Assembly: GCA_965208065.1 (NCBI GenBank)
Contig: OZ242313.1
Location: 3,100,001 to 3,164,000, forward strand
Direction of reading: 5' to 3'
Length of the DNA: 64,000 nucleotides
DNA from: Bin103 sp002238925
Lineage (GTDB): Bacteria > Spirochaetota > Spirochaetia > SZUA-6 > Bin103
The notes under the pieces were generated by a model. It saw nothing but the letters and a program-made list of their open reading frames with translations, was not told where the DNA came from and ran no database searches. Below are positions 34,714-43,533 of this stretch, in pieces. The first letter of the stretch is position 1; every line of letters starts with the position of its first letter. The translations under genes and the position numbers were made by a program.

Positions 34714-34731
34714 TGTCTCGCATTTGCGACA
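34714..34731 (-). promoter_or_regulatory. operator-like palindrome upstream of HigBA-type module
   Basis: TCGCATTTGCGA at 34718-34729, a 12-base dyad (TCGCA/TGCGA arms), flanked by imperfect TGTC and GACA arms, 16-33 bases upstream of the toxin start. This is the position and form expected for autorepression by an XRE antitoxin. A TTGACT at 34744-34739 on the minus strand may be the -35 box. Confidence 0.5.
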
Positions 34732-34885
34732 TGCAAGTCAAGTCAGCCCGTTTTGTTCCGAGAACGGGAACGGACTCTGCACCGGCTGTTGGCGACTATT
34801 CGGCGGCCAACGCTCCAGCCGCACCTCGACATTGCGGTTCCGAGGCCGGACGGGAGCGAACTCGTCCGGGCCGTCCGGGCCGTTC

Positions 34886-35860
34886 TCAGCCGGCCACCAT
34901 CCTGACCGCGCCGACGGCGCGTCCATCGAGCACGAATTCGGCGTCCGCGCCCGCTTCGCGGAAGCCGAGACCCTCGAACAGAGCCTGCTTCTCCTCGTCC
35001 TCCACGCACACCACGGCGCGGCACTCGGTGCTGCCCCACGCAGCGGCTCGATGCACGGCGGCCGCCATCAGGTCGGCCCAAGCGGCCGCGAAACAGGGGT
35101 GCGCGAAGCCGTCGACCTGGCAGACGGTGCCCACTCTGCGCGCCGTCGCCAACCCCACAACGCGGTTATCGGCGGTATGCGCACAGAACCAGTCGCCGGC
35201 GCCACCGCCTACCGCGGCCAGGTAGCGCCGGTAGAGGCCCATGCAGGAGTACTGCACGCAGTACCTGGTCGAGTACATGCCGGCGTTGGCATCCAGTACC
35301 TGCCAGTCGTGGGGCGCGTGCAGCAGGGGAATCATCGGCACCCGCACCGCCGGGGTGGCGCGCACCACGGTGGCCTCCCCCGGCGCGCGGAAGTAGTCGA
35401 CCAGGAACGCCTCCGGCGAGTCGCCGCTGCTGATGTTGGCCATCACGTCAGCGCCGGCCAGCTTGCGCCAGCCGAGGCGGTGGTAGATCCTGCGCACCGC
35501 CGGCACGGAGGTGCCGAGGAACAGCGCCTGGCCGCCGGCGGCGCGAAAATCCTCCACCGCCCGCCCGCACAGCCTTGTGGCGATGCCGCTGCCGCGCAGC
35601 TCGGGCCGCGTAGCCACCTCCCCGAACCCGCCCAGGATGGGATGCGTCTTCGGCACGGTGATTGCGCAGGTGCCCGCCGGCGTCTCGGCCCGCCGCTCCA
35701 GGTAGACCGTCAGCCGGTTGTGATCCGTCTCGCTGCCGAGGTATGCCTCGGGCGGCACATCGGGCGGATGTTCGTCGGAATACTCGAAGATGTCATCCCA
35801 AAACGCCCGCAGGTCCCCGGCCACAGCCGCGGCAATCGGCGCTTCAACCGTCACGCTCAT
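34886..35860 (-). CDS. GNAT-family N-acetyltransferase
   Basis: 324 residues. The acetyl-CoA-binding motif is GEVATRPELRGSGIATRLC near residue 79 (RGSGIA is the R/Q-x-x-G-x-G/A loop), followed by ALFLGTSVPAVRRIYHRLGWRKL, the usual motif-B helix ending in LGW. The C-terminal half may be a second, degenerate GNAT repeat, with FEGLGFREAGADAEFVLDG at its end. The substrate is unknown. Divergent from the sulfotransferase gene with a 113-bp gap. Confidence 0.85.
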   Translation of the reverse strand: MSVTVEAPIAAAVAGDLRAFWDDIFEYSDEHPPDVPPEAYLGSETDHNRLTVYLERRAETPAGTCAITVPKTHPILGGFGEVATRPELRGSGIATRLCGRAVEDFRAAGGQALFLGTSVPAVRRIYHRLGWRKLAGADVMANISSGDSPEAFLVDYFRAPGEATVVRATPAVRVPMIPLLHAPHDWQVLDANAGMYSTRYCVQYSCMGLYRRYLAAVGGGAGDWFCAHTADNRVVGLATARRVGTVCQVDGFAHPCFAAAWADLMAAAVHRAAAWGSTECRAVVCVEDEEKQALFEGLGFREAGADAEFVLDGRAVGAVRMVAG

Positions 35861-35973
35861 ACCGAACTACTCGATCACTTCAACCCCAGGTTCATAACAG
35901 TGTACAAGGATCACGCCATGGACAAGAACCGAGCCCGGAACGCTCACGGTCAACTGCGCGGCACAGGCCACCG

Positions 35974-36705
35974 ATGCTGACCACCATCATCGGGCGGGGT
36001 CACTCCGGTACGCGAGCGATATCGCACACGCTGTCGGCCAGCGGCGTGTGGATGGGCGAGCCGCTCAACAAGTCGGGAGACCTGCTGCCGCCGCGGGCGA
36101 TGTACGAGGCGTCTCGTCTCATCGCCGGACACGCGCGCTGGCTGGGAGGCCTGGAGTGGGACTTCAGCCGCCTCCATACGATGCCCATACCTGCAGAGTT
36201 CGAAGCGCTGATCCGCTCGTACCTGCAGAGCGTGTTGACGAGCCCGGCGGAGCAAAGGGGATGGAAGATCCCGGAGACCACGCTTACCTATCCGTGGATC
36301 GTCAGGATGTTCCCGGACGTGAGGTATATCTTCTGGATCCGCAACCCGCGCGATTGCGTCATCGGCCGGCACATCACCGACAACCTCGCCGAGTGGGGCG
36401 TTGGCTGTCCGCCCACTGACGATACCCGCCTGCGCCGAGCCATGTCGTGGAAGTACCAGTACGACCTGGTCAACGCCACGCCGCGGCCCAGGCACTGGAT
36501 CGAGGTGCGGTTCGAGGATTTCGTCCTGCGCCAGGCCGAGACGCTCGCCCGGCTGGAATCCTACCTCGGCATCAAGCTGGCCCGGATTCCCGTGAAGCGC
36601 GAGGCGGTAGGACGTTGGAAAACCGATCCGGGCCCCAACTACTACGACTTCTTCGCCGCCGCGATGGAGCGATACGGCTATGAGATCCCGCCGGCGGCTG
36701 CCTGA
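35974..36705 (+). CDS. sulfotransferase-family protein
   Basis: 243 residues from ATG at 35974. P-loop-like PAPS-dependent sulfotransferase: the 5'-phosphosulfate loop is IIGRGHSGTRAI at residues 5-16 and the 3'-phosphate-binding segment is FWIRNPRDCVIGRHI near residue 125 (Arg and later residues contact the 3' phosphate). It would move sulfate from PAPS to a hydroxyl or amine of a glycan or small molecule. It is short and single-domain, with no membrane anchor. Its presence beside sulfatases suggests the host both adds and removes sulfate. Tail to tail with the PhyH gene. Confidence 0.85.
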   Translation: MLTTIIGRGHSGTRAISHTLSASGVWMGEPLNKSGDLLPPRAMYEASRLIAGHARWLGGLEWDFSRLHTMPIPAEFEALIRSYLQSVLTSPAEQRGWKIPETTLTYPWIVRMFPDVRYIFWIRNPRDCVIGRHITDNLAEWGVGCPPTDDTRLRRAMSWKYQYDLVNATPRPRHWIEVRFEDFVLRQAETLARLESYLGIKLARIPVKREAVGRWKTDPGPNYYDFFAAAMERYGYEIPPAAA

Positions 36706-36714
36706 CGGCCCGGC

Positions 36715-37560
36715 TCAGTCGCGCGGCAGCGAGTGTACCTCGTGCGACCATCGTTGCCACATGTCGTCGAGGGATTGGCCGGATTCGGCGGGCGTGGCGT
36801 CCCGCTTGCGGTAGTCGCTCAGGACCGATTCGCGGAGCTGGATCCGGGGCGAACGGTTCCAGCCGGCGGTGTGCGCCAGCAGGCGATGCCAGAACAGAAT
36901 GTCGCCGGCGGCGCCGTGCCCTTCCACCCGAGGATCAGCGTTGAACTCGATGATGCGCTTCTTGTACACCTCGTTGCGCGATAGGCCCTCGGTGTTCAGC
37001 AGCAGGTCGTGGATGATCCGGTGCGTGCCGGGCCACACCGTGAACGCTCCACCCGACGGCGGCACGTCGTCGATCAGGCCGACCACGCCGAGGCCGGGGG
37101 CCAGCAGCTTCTCCAGCGGCGTCTCGTGCAGGCGGTCGGGCGTCACGTCGCAATGGCACACCGTCGGCTGCGGCGGCTGGTCGCCCATCGGCAGCCGGCA
37201 GTAGATGCCGCGAATCCGCTCGGGGATCTCCACCTCGCCCCGCCCCAGCAACTGCTCGGCCCACCCGAAGATCACCGGGTTGGTAGCCAGCATGGCGACC
37301 ATCCACGCCTCGCGCGCCGGCTCCCGGTACTTCCAGGTAAAGCCGATGCGGCAGTTCTCGGCCTCCTCGCCGTGTTCCTCGTCGGGCCGAAACGGACCGA
37401 ACCAGGTGGCCGGATCGTCCCGCTTCATGCGCGGCGGCGCACCTGCCCACTTGCGCTCACGGGCACGCGCCATCAACTCCGGATCGAGCACCCCGCGCTT
37501 GACCAGATACCCCTCACGCTTGAAGAACCGAATCTCGTCGCGGGTGAGAGGGTGCATCAC
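36715..37560 (-). CDS. phytanoyl-CoA dioxygenase (PhyH) family protein
   Basis: 281 residues. Fe(II)/2-oxoglutarate oxygenase: the HxD pair is H136-C-D138 in VCHCDVTPDRLHE, the distal His is H230 in HRLLAHTAGWNRS, and the 2-oxoglutarate Arg lies just after (NRSPR). GGAFTVWPGTHR near residue 170 is the family's PGSH-like turn. It hydroxylates an unknown small molecule. The gene starts 18 bases after the stop of the aminotransferase gene on the same strand, so the two are a likely operon and pathway pair. Confidence 0.88.
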   Translation of the reverse strand: MMHPLTRDEIRFFKREGYLVKRGVLDPELMARARERKWAGAPPRMKRDDPATWFGPFRPDEEHGEEAENCRIGFTWKYREPAREAWMVAMLATNPVIFGWAEQLLGRGEVEIPERIRGIYCRLPMGDQPPQPTVCHCDVTPDRLHETPLEKLLAPGLGVVGLIDDVPPSGGAFTVWPGTHRIIHDLLLNTEGLSRNEVYKKRIIEFNADPRVEGHGAAGDILFWHRLLAHTAGWNRSPRIQLRESVLSDYRKRDATPAESGQSLDDMWQRWSHEVHSLPRD

Positions 37561-37578
37561 GAACGCGGCGCCGCGGAC

Positions 37579-38805
37579 TCAGCCCGTAACCGCGGCAAAC
37601 TCCGGCTGTAGTGCGGCGGCCAGTTCGGCGATGGCGGCGGCCATCTCGTCGGGACGGTTCCAGCCGTAGCACAGGCGCATTCGGTCGCGGCCGGAGACGC
37701 CGTCCGCCGCCGTGTGCGTGCCCGGAGCGAATCGCACCCCGTGGGAGGCGGCGCGCTCGGCGGCGGCCACCGTGTCGGTGCCGTCGAGCATCTGCACGAA
37801 CAGAAATAGCCCGCCAAGTGGTTGGGTCCAGCACGCGCGGTCGCCGAGGTGCGTCGCCAGCGCCGCCTGCAGCGCGTCGCGCTTTGCCCGCAGCCGGTTG
37901 CGCGCCTGTTCGATGTGGTCGTCCAGGCCGGTCTGTGCGAATCGATGCACGGCCATTGCCGTGAACTGGCTGACCCCGCCAGTGCCCTTGATGGCGCAGA
38001 TCCGGTCCATCAGCGCCGGCGCGGCGGTGACGTAGCCCAGCCGCATGCCGGGAGCGATGTTCTTGGAGAACGAGGCAACGTAGATGGTGCGCCCGCTGTC
38101 GTCGAGCGAGCGGATCGCCGGCGGCAGGTCGGGATGGTCGAAGTTCAGGTCGACGTAGCAGTCGTCCTCCCACACCGGCACGCCGTAGCGCGCGCTGATC
38201 TCGGTGACCTCGGCGCGGCGCGGCAGCGACGCCACGAAGCCGAGCGGGTTCTGGAACGTCGGTATGGTGTACACCGCCTTGGGCCGCCTGCCCTCGTCGA
38301 TCGCCGCTTGCACCTGGTACTCCAGCGAGTCGGGCAGCATGCCGCCCGTGTCACACTGCACGGCGCGGACGTCGGCGCCGAAGCGGCGCAGGAAACCCAG
38401 CGTGCCGGCATAGGTGAACTCCTCGGCCAGCACCACGTCGCCGGGATCGATCAGCGCCTGCGCCACCAGGAAGTTGGGCTCGTTCGATCCGGAGCCGAGC
38501 AGGATGTCGTCGGCATCCACCGAGAAGCCGCGCGTGGCGGCCAGGCGCGCCGCCAGCCATTCGCGCAACGGCGGATAGCCAAGCGGGTGCGGGTAGTGCG
38601 CCAAGCTGCGTCCCGCTCGCTGCAACTCCTCTCGCAGACACTCGACGAGCTGCTCCAACGGCAGTGAATCGGGATCCGGGTACGCGACCCCGAAGTCGTA
38701 GCGCGCCGCCGGATGCGCCGAGCGGGATACCGGCCCGGCAGGCGGCCCCTGTCGAGCCATCAGATCCTTGTCGAAACCAGGCCAGCCACCGCTCATCCGC
38801 GCCAC
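37579..38805 (-). CDS. PLP-dependent aminotransferase (fold type I)
   Basis: 408 residues, class I/II aminotransferase resembling the catalytic half of MocR-type regulators and 2-aminoadipate aminotransferases, but without a DNA-binding domain. YPHPLGYPPLREWLA near residue 72, the substrate-side IPTFQNPLGF near 175, the PLP-binding ED-D pair VWEDDCYVDL near 210 and the Schiff-base Lys in SFSKNIAPGMRLGY near 243 are all present. Cytosolic. Operon with the PhyH dioxygenase gene downstream; divergent from the Gfo/Idh/MocA gene. Confidence 0.88.
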   Translation of the reverse strand: MARMSGGWPGFDKDLMARQGPPAGPVSRSAHPAARYDFGVAYPDPDSLPLEQLVECLREELQRAGRSLAHYPHPLGYPPLREWLAARLAATRGFSVDADDILLGSGSNEPNFLVAQALIDPGDVVLAEEFTYAGTLGFLRRFGADVRAVQCDTGGMLPDSLEYQVQAAIDEGRRPKAVYTIPTFQNPLGFVASLPRRAEVTEISARYGVPVWEDDCYVDLNFDHPDLPPAIRSLDDSGRTIYVASFSKNIAPGMRLGYVTAAPALMDRICAIKGTGGVSQFTAMAVHRFAQTGLDDHIEQARNRLRAKRDALQAALATHLGDRACWTQPLGGLFLFVQMLDGTDTVAAAERAASHGVRFAPGTHTAADGVSGRDRMRLCYGWNRPDEMAAAIAELAAALQPEFAAVTG

Positions 38806-39010
38806 CTCCGATAGGATGATACCAGACAGCGTCCAGGGTGTTGAAGACGATCAACTCAAACGAGGCGCTGTTGAAAAAGATGCGGAAGTTCTGCAGCCCG
38901 GTGTCCAGGCACGCAGGCCCATCTCCCGGTAGCGGCGCTGCGCCGCGCCGAGTATCATCGCGACGCTGGCGGCAGCGCACGGTGGTCGGCGGTACCTGGG
39001 AGGTTGAACG

Positions 39011-40264
39011 ATGGCATCCGCACTGCGCCTTAGCGTGATTGGATACGGGCGCCGCATCCACGGTCTGGTCAGGGGCGCGTTTCGCGAGGTCGAGCCGGAC
39101 CTGCGCCTGGTGGGCGTGGTGGATCCGAACGAGCAGGCCGCGCGCGCCCGCATCGGCGGCCTCGGCGGGCGGACCGCGGAAGGGGTACGCTTCTACGACG
39201 ACACTGAGGCACTGTTGCGTGAGGCGCGGCCGGACGCCGTCGCCATCGGCACCCGCTGCAACCTGCACACCCCGATCGCCGTGGCGTTGGCGCAGGCCGG
39301 CGTGCCGCTGTTCCTGGAGAAGCCGGTGGCCATCTCGATGAAGCAGGCGGTCGACCTCGAACGCGCATACGAGAACTCCGCCGCGCCCGTGGTTGTGAGC
39401 TTCCCGCTGCGGGTTTCCCCGTTGTGCGAGTTGGCGCGTGACTACGTGGCCGGCGGAGCGGTGGGCGAAACCCTGCATGCGACCGCGGTCAACTACGTGC
39501 CGTACGGGACCGTGTACTGGGAGCAGCCCTACCGCGACTACGACATCACCGGCGGCCTGTTCCTGCAGAAGGCCACCCACGACTTCGACTACCTGATGTA
39601 TCTGCTCGGCCAGCCGATTACGCGCGTCGCCGCGACGGCGACCCGCGGGCGGGTGTTCGGCGGCGACAAGCCGGCCGGCCTGTGGTGCTCGCGCTGCGAC
39701 GAGACCGCCACGTGCCCGGAGAGCCCGCAGAACCGGCGCCGCAACGGCAGCGGCGGCGATCCGGGTGACCACGCCTGCGTGTTCAGCGTCGACTCGGGCA
39801 GCGGCCCGCGAAGCAACGAGGATTGCTCGAGCGCTCTGCTGGAATTCGCCGACGGCAGCCACGGCGTGTACACCCAGGTATTCTTCGCGCGCCGCGACGC
39901 CGCCCGCCGCGGCGCCACCGTGAGCGGCTACCGCGGCACGGTGAGCTTCGACTGGTTTACCGGCGAGTTGCAGCGCGTCCGCCATCACGCGCCGTTCAGC
40001 GCCACCGAGCGAGCCGCCGGCGGTGCCGCGCACTTCGGCGGCGACCTGGAGCTGGCGCGCAACTTCATCGACGTCGTGCGTGGCGGCGCGGCCTCGCGCA
40101 CTCCCATCGAAGCCGGCATCCAGTCCGCGTACGCCTGCCTGGCCGCGCGGGAGTCGGCCGCGTCCGGCGCATTCGTCGGCGTCCGGCAGGTTGGACAAAC
40201 CGCCGCGCGTTCCACGCCCCCCGCGGCCGCCGCAACGGACCCGGCGGTCACTCCACGACGGTGA
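39011..40264 (+). CDS. Gfo/Idh/MocA-family oxidoreductase with Cys-rich insertion
   Basis: 417 residues. N-terminal Rossmann fold (LSVIGYGRRIHG), LFLEKPVAIS near residue 103 with the conserved Glu-Lys-Pro, and GGLFLQKATHDFDYLMYLLG near residue 180 with the catalytic Lys/Asp/His region. Between residues about 218 and 260 an insertion carries CSRCDETATC and, after a Gly/Asn/Arg-rich loop, HACVF: four Cys spaced as a possible zinc or iron-sulfur site that most family members lack. Its TGA overlaps the GTG of the AddB gene (GTGA), so a metabolic dehydrogenase is translationally coupled to a DNA-repair nuclease. Confidence 0.88.
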   Translation: MASALRLSVIGYGRRIHGLVRGAFREVEPDLRLVGVVDPNEQAARARIGGLGGRTAEGVRFYDDTEALLREARPDAVAIGTRCNLHTPIAVALAQAGVPLFLEKPVAISMKQAVDLERAYENSAAPVVVSFPLRVSPLCELARDYVAGGAVGETLHATAVNYVPYGTVYWEQPYRDYDITGGLFLQKATHDFDYLMYLLGQPITRVAATATRGRVFGGDKPAGLWCSRCDETATCPESPQNRRRNGSGGDPGDHACVFSVDSGSGPRSNEDCSSALLEFADGSHGVYTQVFFARRDAARRGATVSGYRGTVSFDWFTGELQRVRHHAPFSATERAAGGAAHFGGDLELARNFIDVVRGGAASRTPIEAGIQSAYACLAARESAASGAFVGVRQVGQTAARSTPPAAAATDPAVTPRR

Positions 40265-43200
40265 GAGTCGCAGCCGGGCGGTCGTCGAACAGCGCGGGAC
40301 CGTTCGCTGCCGATGCGGCGCACGGCCATGCGCCAGCAGCACAACCCGGCTCGGCGCTCGTCACCAGCACCGACGTGGCCAAGCTGGAGGCGGCATTCGT
40401 GGCCGCCGTGCGTGCCGCGAAGGCGGACGATCCGGTGGCACCGGTGCTCGTGGTGGTGGGCTCTCACCTGCAGCACATCTACCTGCGCCGCCGGCTGGCC
40501 CGCTCGCTCACCGCGGTTGCCAACGTCCGCTTCGTCACGCTGATGGATCTGGCCGGCGAACTGGCACTGCCGGCGAGGGCGGAGCAGGCGTCCCCCAATC
40601 TCCCCACCCTGCCGCTGCCGGACGGCGCTCACGTCCCGCTGCTCGAGCAGGTAATCACCGAGCATCGCGCCCGCGCCCGCACCCCCTCGGCGCACGGTCT
40701 GGCCGACACCGGCATGGTGCATGCCGTGGCCGCCACCCTGCGCGACCTGCGCGAAGGCGGCGTCGCCGCGCCGCTGGTGGCGAACGCCGCGGAGCGTCCC
40801 TGGATGGGCGCTCTGGCAACCATTGCCACCGCCCACCGGACAGCGCTCGAGCCGTTCAACGATGCCACCAGGCGAGCCGAGGAAGCCGCGGCGGCCTCGA
40901 CCGAGCAGGCTGCCGCCGCGGTGCAACGCTGCGCACCCGGCACCCGCCAGATCCTGGTGTACGGCATCTACGACGCCAACGCCCTGCAGCTCAGGATGCT
41001 CGATCTGCTCGCTCGGATATTGCCGGCGCGCATTTTCCTGCCGTGGAGCGCCGCGGCGGAACCGTTCGCATTCGTGCGGCGGACGGTCGAGCGAATGCGG
41101 CACTGCGGTATGCAGGTCGAGTGCCTGGCCGACGGTACGGCGGAGCCCGGCCGCCGTGCAACGCGGGCAGTGTTCTCGTGCGCCGATCGCCAGGCGGAGA
41201 CCGAAGAGACCGTGCGCCGGGTGCTGGAAGATCTCGCCGCCGGCGTACCGGCGGCAGAGATCGCCATCCTGCACCGCATGGACCCGGTGTACGACGAGTT
41301 GATCTGCGGGGTGCTCGACCGCGCCGGAGTGCCACACTACCGCTCCGCCGGCCAGCCGGTGCGGCGCTCGGTGGTGGGCCGGACCGCCCTCAACCTGTTG
41401 CAACTCCTGTATGACGAGCCGCGGCGCGGGCCGCTCCTGGAGCTGCTCTCGCTTCCCGGAATCGACCTCTCCTGGATCGAGACCGCGGCTGCGGACACCG
41501 CCCTGCGGCCGCGTCCGGCGCGCTGGGAGGCGCTCAGCAAGGAACTGGGCCTGGTCAGTGGATGGGACGAGTTCGACTCGGTGCTTGCCTTCCACGAGGA
41601 ACATGCGGCGCGCGGCGACGCCGACGAACGCAGCGCCGAAACGATCGCCGCCACGCGCGAGTTGCGTACCATCGTGCACAGTCTGGCCGGCGCGGCGGAA
41701 CAGGCGCGTGCTGCCACGTCCTGGCGGCAACATGGCGACGACTTCCTCGGCCTGCTTGCGCGCTTCCTGCCGCACGCGATCGACACCCCGGCCATGTCGG
41801 CAATCGACGACCGCATCCGCAAGCTGGCGGTGCTGGACCGGGCCGTGACCCGGCGCGGTGCCGTTGCCGGCACGGCCGAGCGCTTCCTGCAGGCCGCGGA
41901 GACCGCCATCCGGCAGGCGATTGTCTCCGGCGGATACTTCCAACGGAGCGGCGTGTTCGTCGGCAACGTGATGAGTTCGCGCCTGCTGCGCTTTCGGCGC
42001 GTGTACGTGACCGGCTGCGCCGAGCGCACGTTTCCGCCGGTGGTACGCCAGGATCCGCTGTTGCTGGATGGCGAGCGGCAGCGGATCAACCGCGGCGCCG
42101 GCCCTGGAAGCTACCTGCCGCTCAAGGGGGAGCGGCTCGACGAGGAGCGCCTGCTGTTCGAGCTGGCCTGCCAGGCCGCCACCGAATGCCTCACCCTGTC
42201 CTATCCGCGGCGCGGCACCAGCTCCACCAACGTGCGCCTGCCGTCGAGCTTTCTGCTCGAGGAGGTGGGCGACCTGGCCGGCGGCTTTCTCTCCGCCGCG
42301 GCCCTGGAGCACAATGCGGGCCGTTGGTACCGGCGCATGCCGGCGCGTATCGGTTTCGACGGCGCCGGCGCCGACGATGCGCTGCGCGCGCTCGACGAGT
42401 CCGACCTGCGCTGGCACGTCCTGGAGCAGGGCGGCGGCGGCCAGGGCGCCGTAGCCGCGGTGGAGCCGCTGTGGGCGAACATCGACGCGGTACGCGCGCA
42501 GCGCGCGGCGCGCAACAGGCGCAACTTCGGTCCGTTCGACGGCATTGTGCCGGCGGCGATGGTAGCGGCCCACGGCACCCTCGATCATGGTCTCACCGCT
42601 ACCGCGCTCGAGGACTTCGCGGTGTGCCCGTACCGCTTTTTTCTGTCCCGCGTGCTGCGCATACGTGCTCGCGCCGAGCCGGAGCAGACGCTGGAAATAG
42701 CACCGCTGCAGCGCGGCAACCTGGTGCACGCCATCCTCGACGAACTGGTGCAGCGGTTCCTGGCCGGCAGCGCCTCGTGGCAGGAATACCTGAACGACGC
42801 GAGTACCACGCTCGGCGAGATCATGGAACGCCACTTTTCCGAGTTGCCGGCCGGAATCACCGGTCTGCCGCTGTCCTGGAACCTGATTCGCGGACAGGTG
42901 GCGGAAGAACTGGCTGCATATCTCGATGCCGAACGGCGGCAGGCCGACGCCTCGCGGGCCGGCGCCGGTTGGCAGCCGGTGGCGGCGGAACAGGGCTTCG
43001 ACCGGGTGCCGATCGCAGCCGGGGCGTGGCGGCTGCGACTTTCCGGCCGCATCGATCGCATCGACCGCTCGTCCGACGGTCTGCGCATCGTCGACTACAA
43101 GACCGGCGCGGCCGCTCCGGAATCCGCGGACGGCTACCGCGAGGGCCGTTCCCTGCAGTTGCCCGCGTACCTGCACGCCGCCGCACACGGCCAGCGGGAA

Positions 43201-43533
43201 CAGCTGCACGAGTGCAGCGCCGAACTGCACTACGTGAGCGAACGAGCCGCCTACCGGCGCGTCCGGCTGCCCGGCGCGCAACTTGCCGGCGACACGCGCT
43301 TTACCGAAGTGCTTGCCGCCATGGCGGAGGCGATCGCTTCCGGCAGCTTCTTCTATCAGCCCGGCGAGGGCCGCGCGCACTGCCGCTGGTGCGACTACCG
43401 CGACGTATGCCACACCCGCGTAGCCGACTACGCCAGACGCAAGTCGGCCGGCAGCGAGGCGCTCATGGAACCGTTCCAGCGCATAGCGGGTGCCCGGCAT
43501 GCCAATCCGACGCGACGGAGCCGGCGGCCATGA
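40261..43533 (+). CDS. addB: AddB-type helicase-nuclease subunit
   Basis: 1090 residues from GTG at 40261. AddB partners AddA in processing DNA double-strand ends for recombination. The N-terminal superfamily-1-like half has no Walker A motif (VLVVVGSHLQHIYLRRRLA lies where it would be), so it is a structural or Chi-scanning helicase fold, as in many AddB proteins. The C-terminal nuclease domain keeps GRIDRID and LRIVDYKTGAAAPE near residue 942 and QLPAYLHAA. Four cysteines (C in DFAVCPYRFF near 787, then CRWCDYRDVC near 1041) form the family's iron-sulfur cluster site. Its stop overlaps the AddA start (ATGA). Confidence 0.88.
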   Translation: MRVAAGRSSNSAGPFAADAAHGHAPAAQPGSALVTSTDVAKLEAAFVAAVRAAKADDPVAPVLVVVGSHLQHIYLRRRLARSLTAVANVRFVTLMDLAGELALPARAEQASPNLPTLPLPDGAHVPLLEQVITEHRARARTPSAHGLADTGMVHAVAATLRDLREGGVAAPLVANAAERPWMGALATIATAHRTALEPFNDATRRAEEAAAASTEQAAAAVQRCAPGTRQILVYGIYDANALQLRMLDLLARILPARIFLPWSAAAEPFAFVRRTVERMRHCGMQVECLADGTAEPGRRATRAVFSCADRQAETEETVRRVLEDLAAGVPAAEIAILHRMDPVYDELICGVLDRAGVPHYRSAGQPVRRSVVGRTALNLLQLLYDEPRRGPLLELLSLPGIDLSWIETAAADTALRPRPARWEALSKELGLVSGWDEFDSVLAFHEEHAARGDADERSAETIAATRELRTIVHSLAGAAEQARAATSWRQHGDDFLGLLARFLPHAIDTPAMSAIDDRIRKLAVLDRAVTRRGAVAGTAERFLQAAETAIRQAIVSGGYFQRSGVFVGNVMSSRLLRFRRVYVTGCAERTFPPVVRQDPLLLDGERQRINRGAGPGSYLPLKGERLDEERLLFELACQAATECLTLSYPRRGTSSTNVRLPSSFLLEEVGDLAGGFLSAAALEHNAGRWYRRMPARIGFDGAGADDALRALDESDLRWHVLEQGGGGQGAVAAVEPLWANIDAVRAQRAARNRRNFGPFDGIVPAAMVAAHGTLDHGLTATALEDFAVCPYRFFLSRVLRIRARAEPEQTLEIAPLQRGNLVHAILDELVQRFLAGSASWQEYLNDASTTLGEIMERHFSELPAGITGLPLSWNLIRGQVAEELAAYLDAERRQADASRAGAGWQPVAAEQGFDRVPIAAGAWRLRLSGRIDRIDRSSDGLRIVDYKTGAAAPESADGYREGRSLQLPAYLHAAAHGQREQLHECSAELHYVSERAAYRRVRLPGAQLAGDTRFTEVLAAMAEAIASGSFFYQPGEGRAHCRWCDYRDVCHTRVADYARRKSAGSEALMEPFQRIAGARHANPTRRSRRP

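Noticed and set aside
33319..34905. 528-codon plus-strand frame starting in the duplicated binding-protein fragment
   Set aside because: Only the first 115 codons are real sequence (the duplicate); the rest is a read-through made possible by the one-base insertion near 33664 and lies antisense to the HigBA-type module.
39985..43500. 1171-codon open frame on the minus strand opposite addB
   Set aside because: No motif or domain is recognisable and the composition is Arg/Gly/His-rich, as expected of the antisense of a high-GC gene. The plus strand carries clear AddB motifs.
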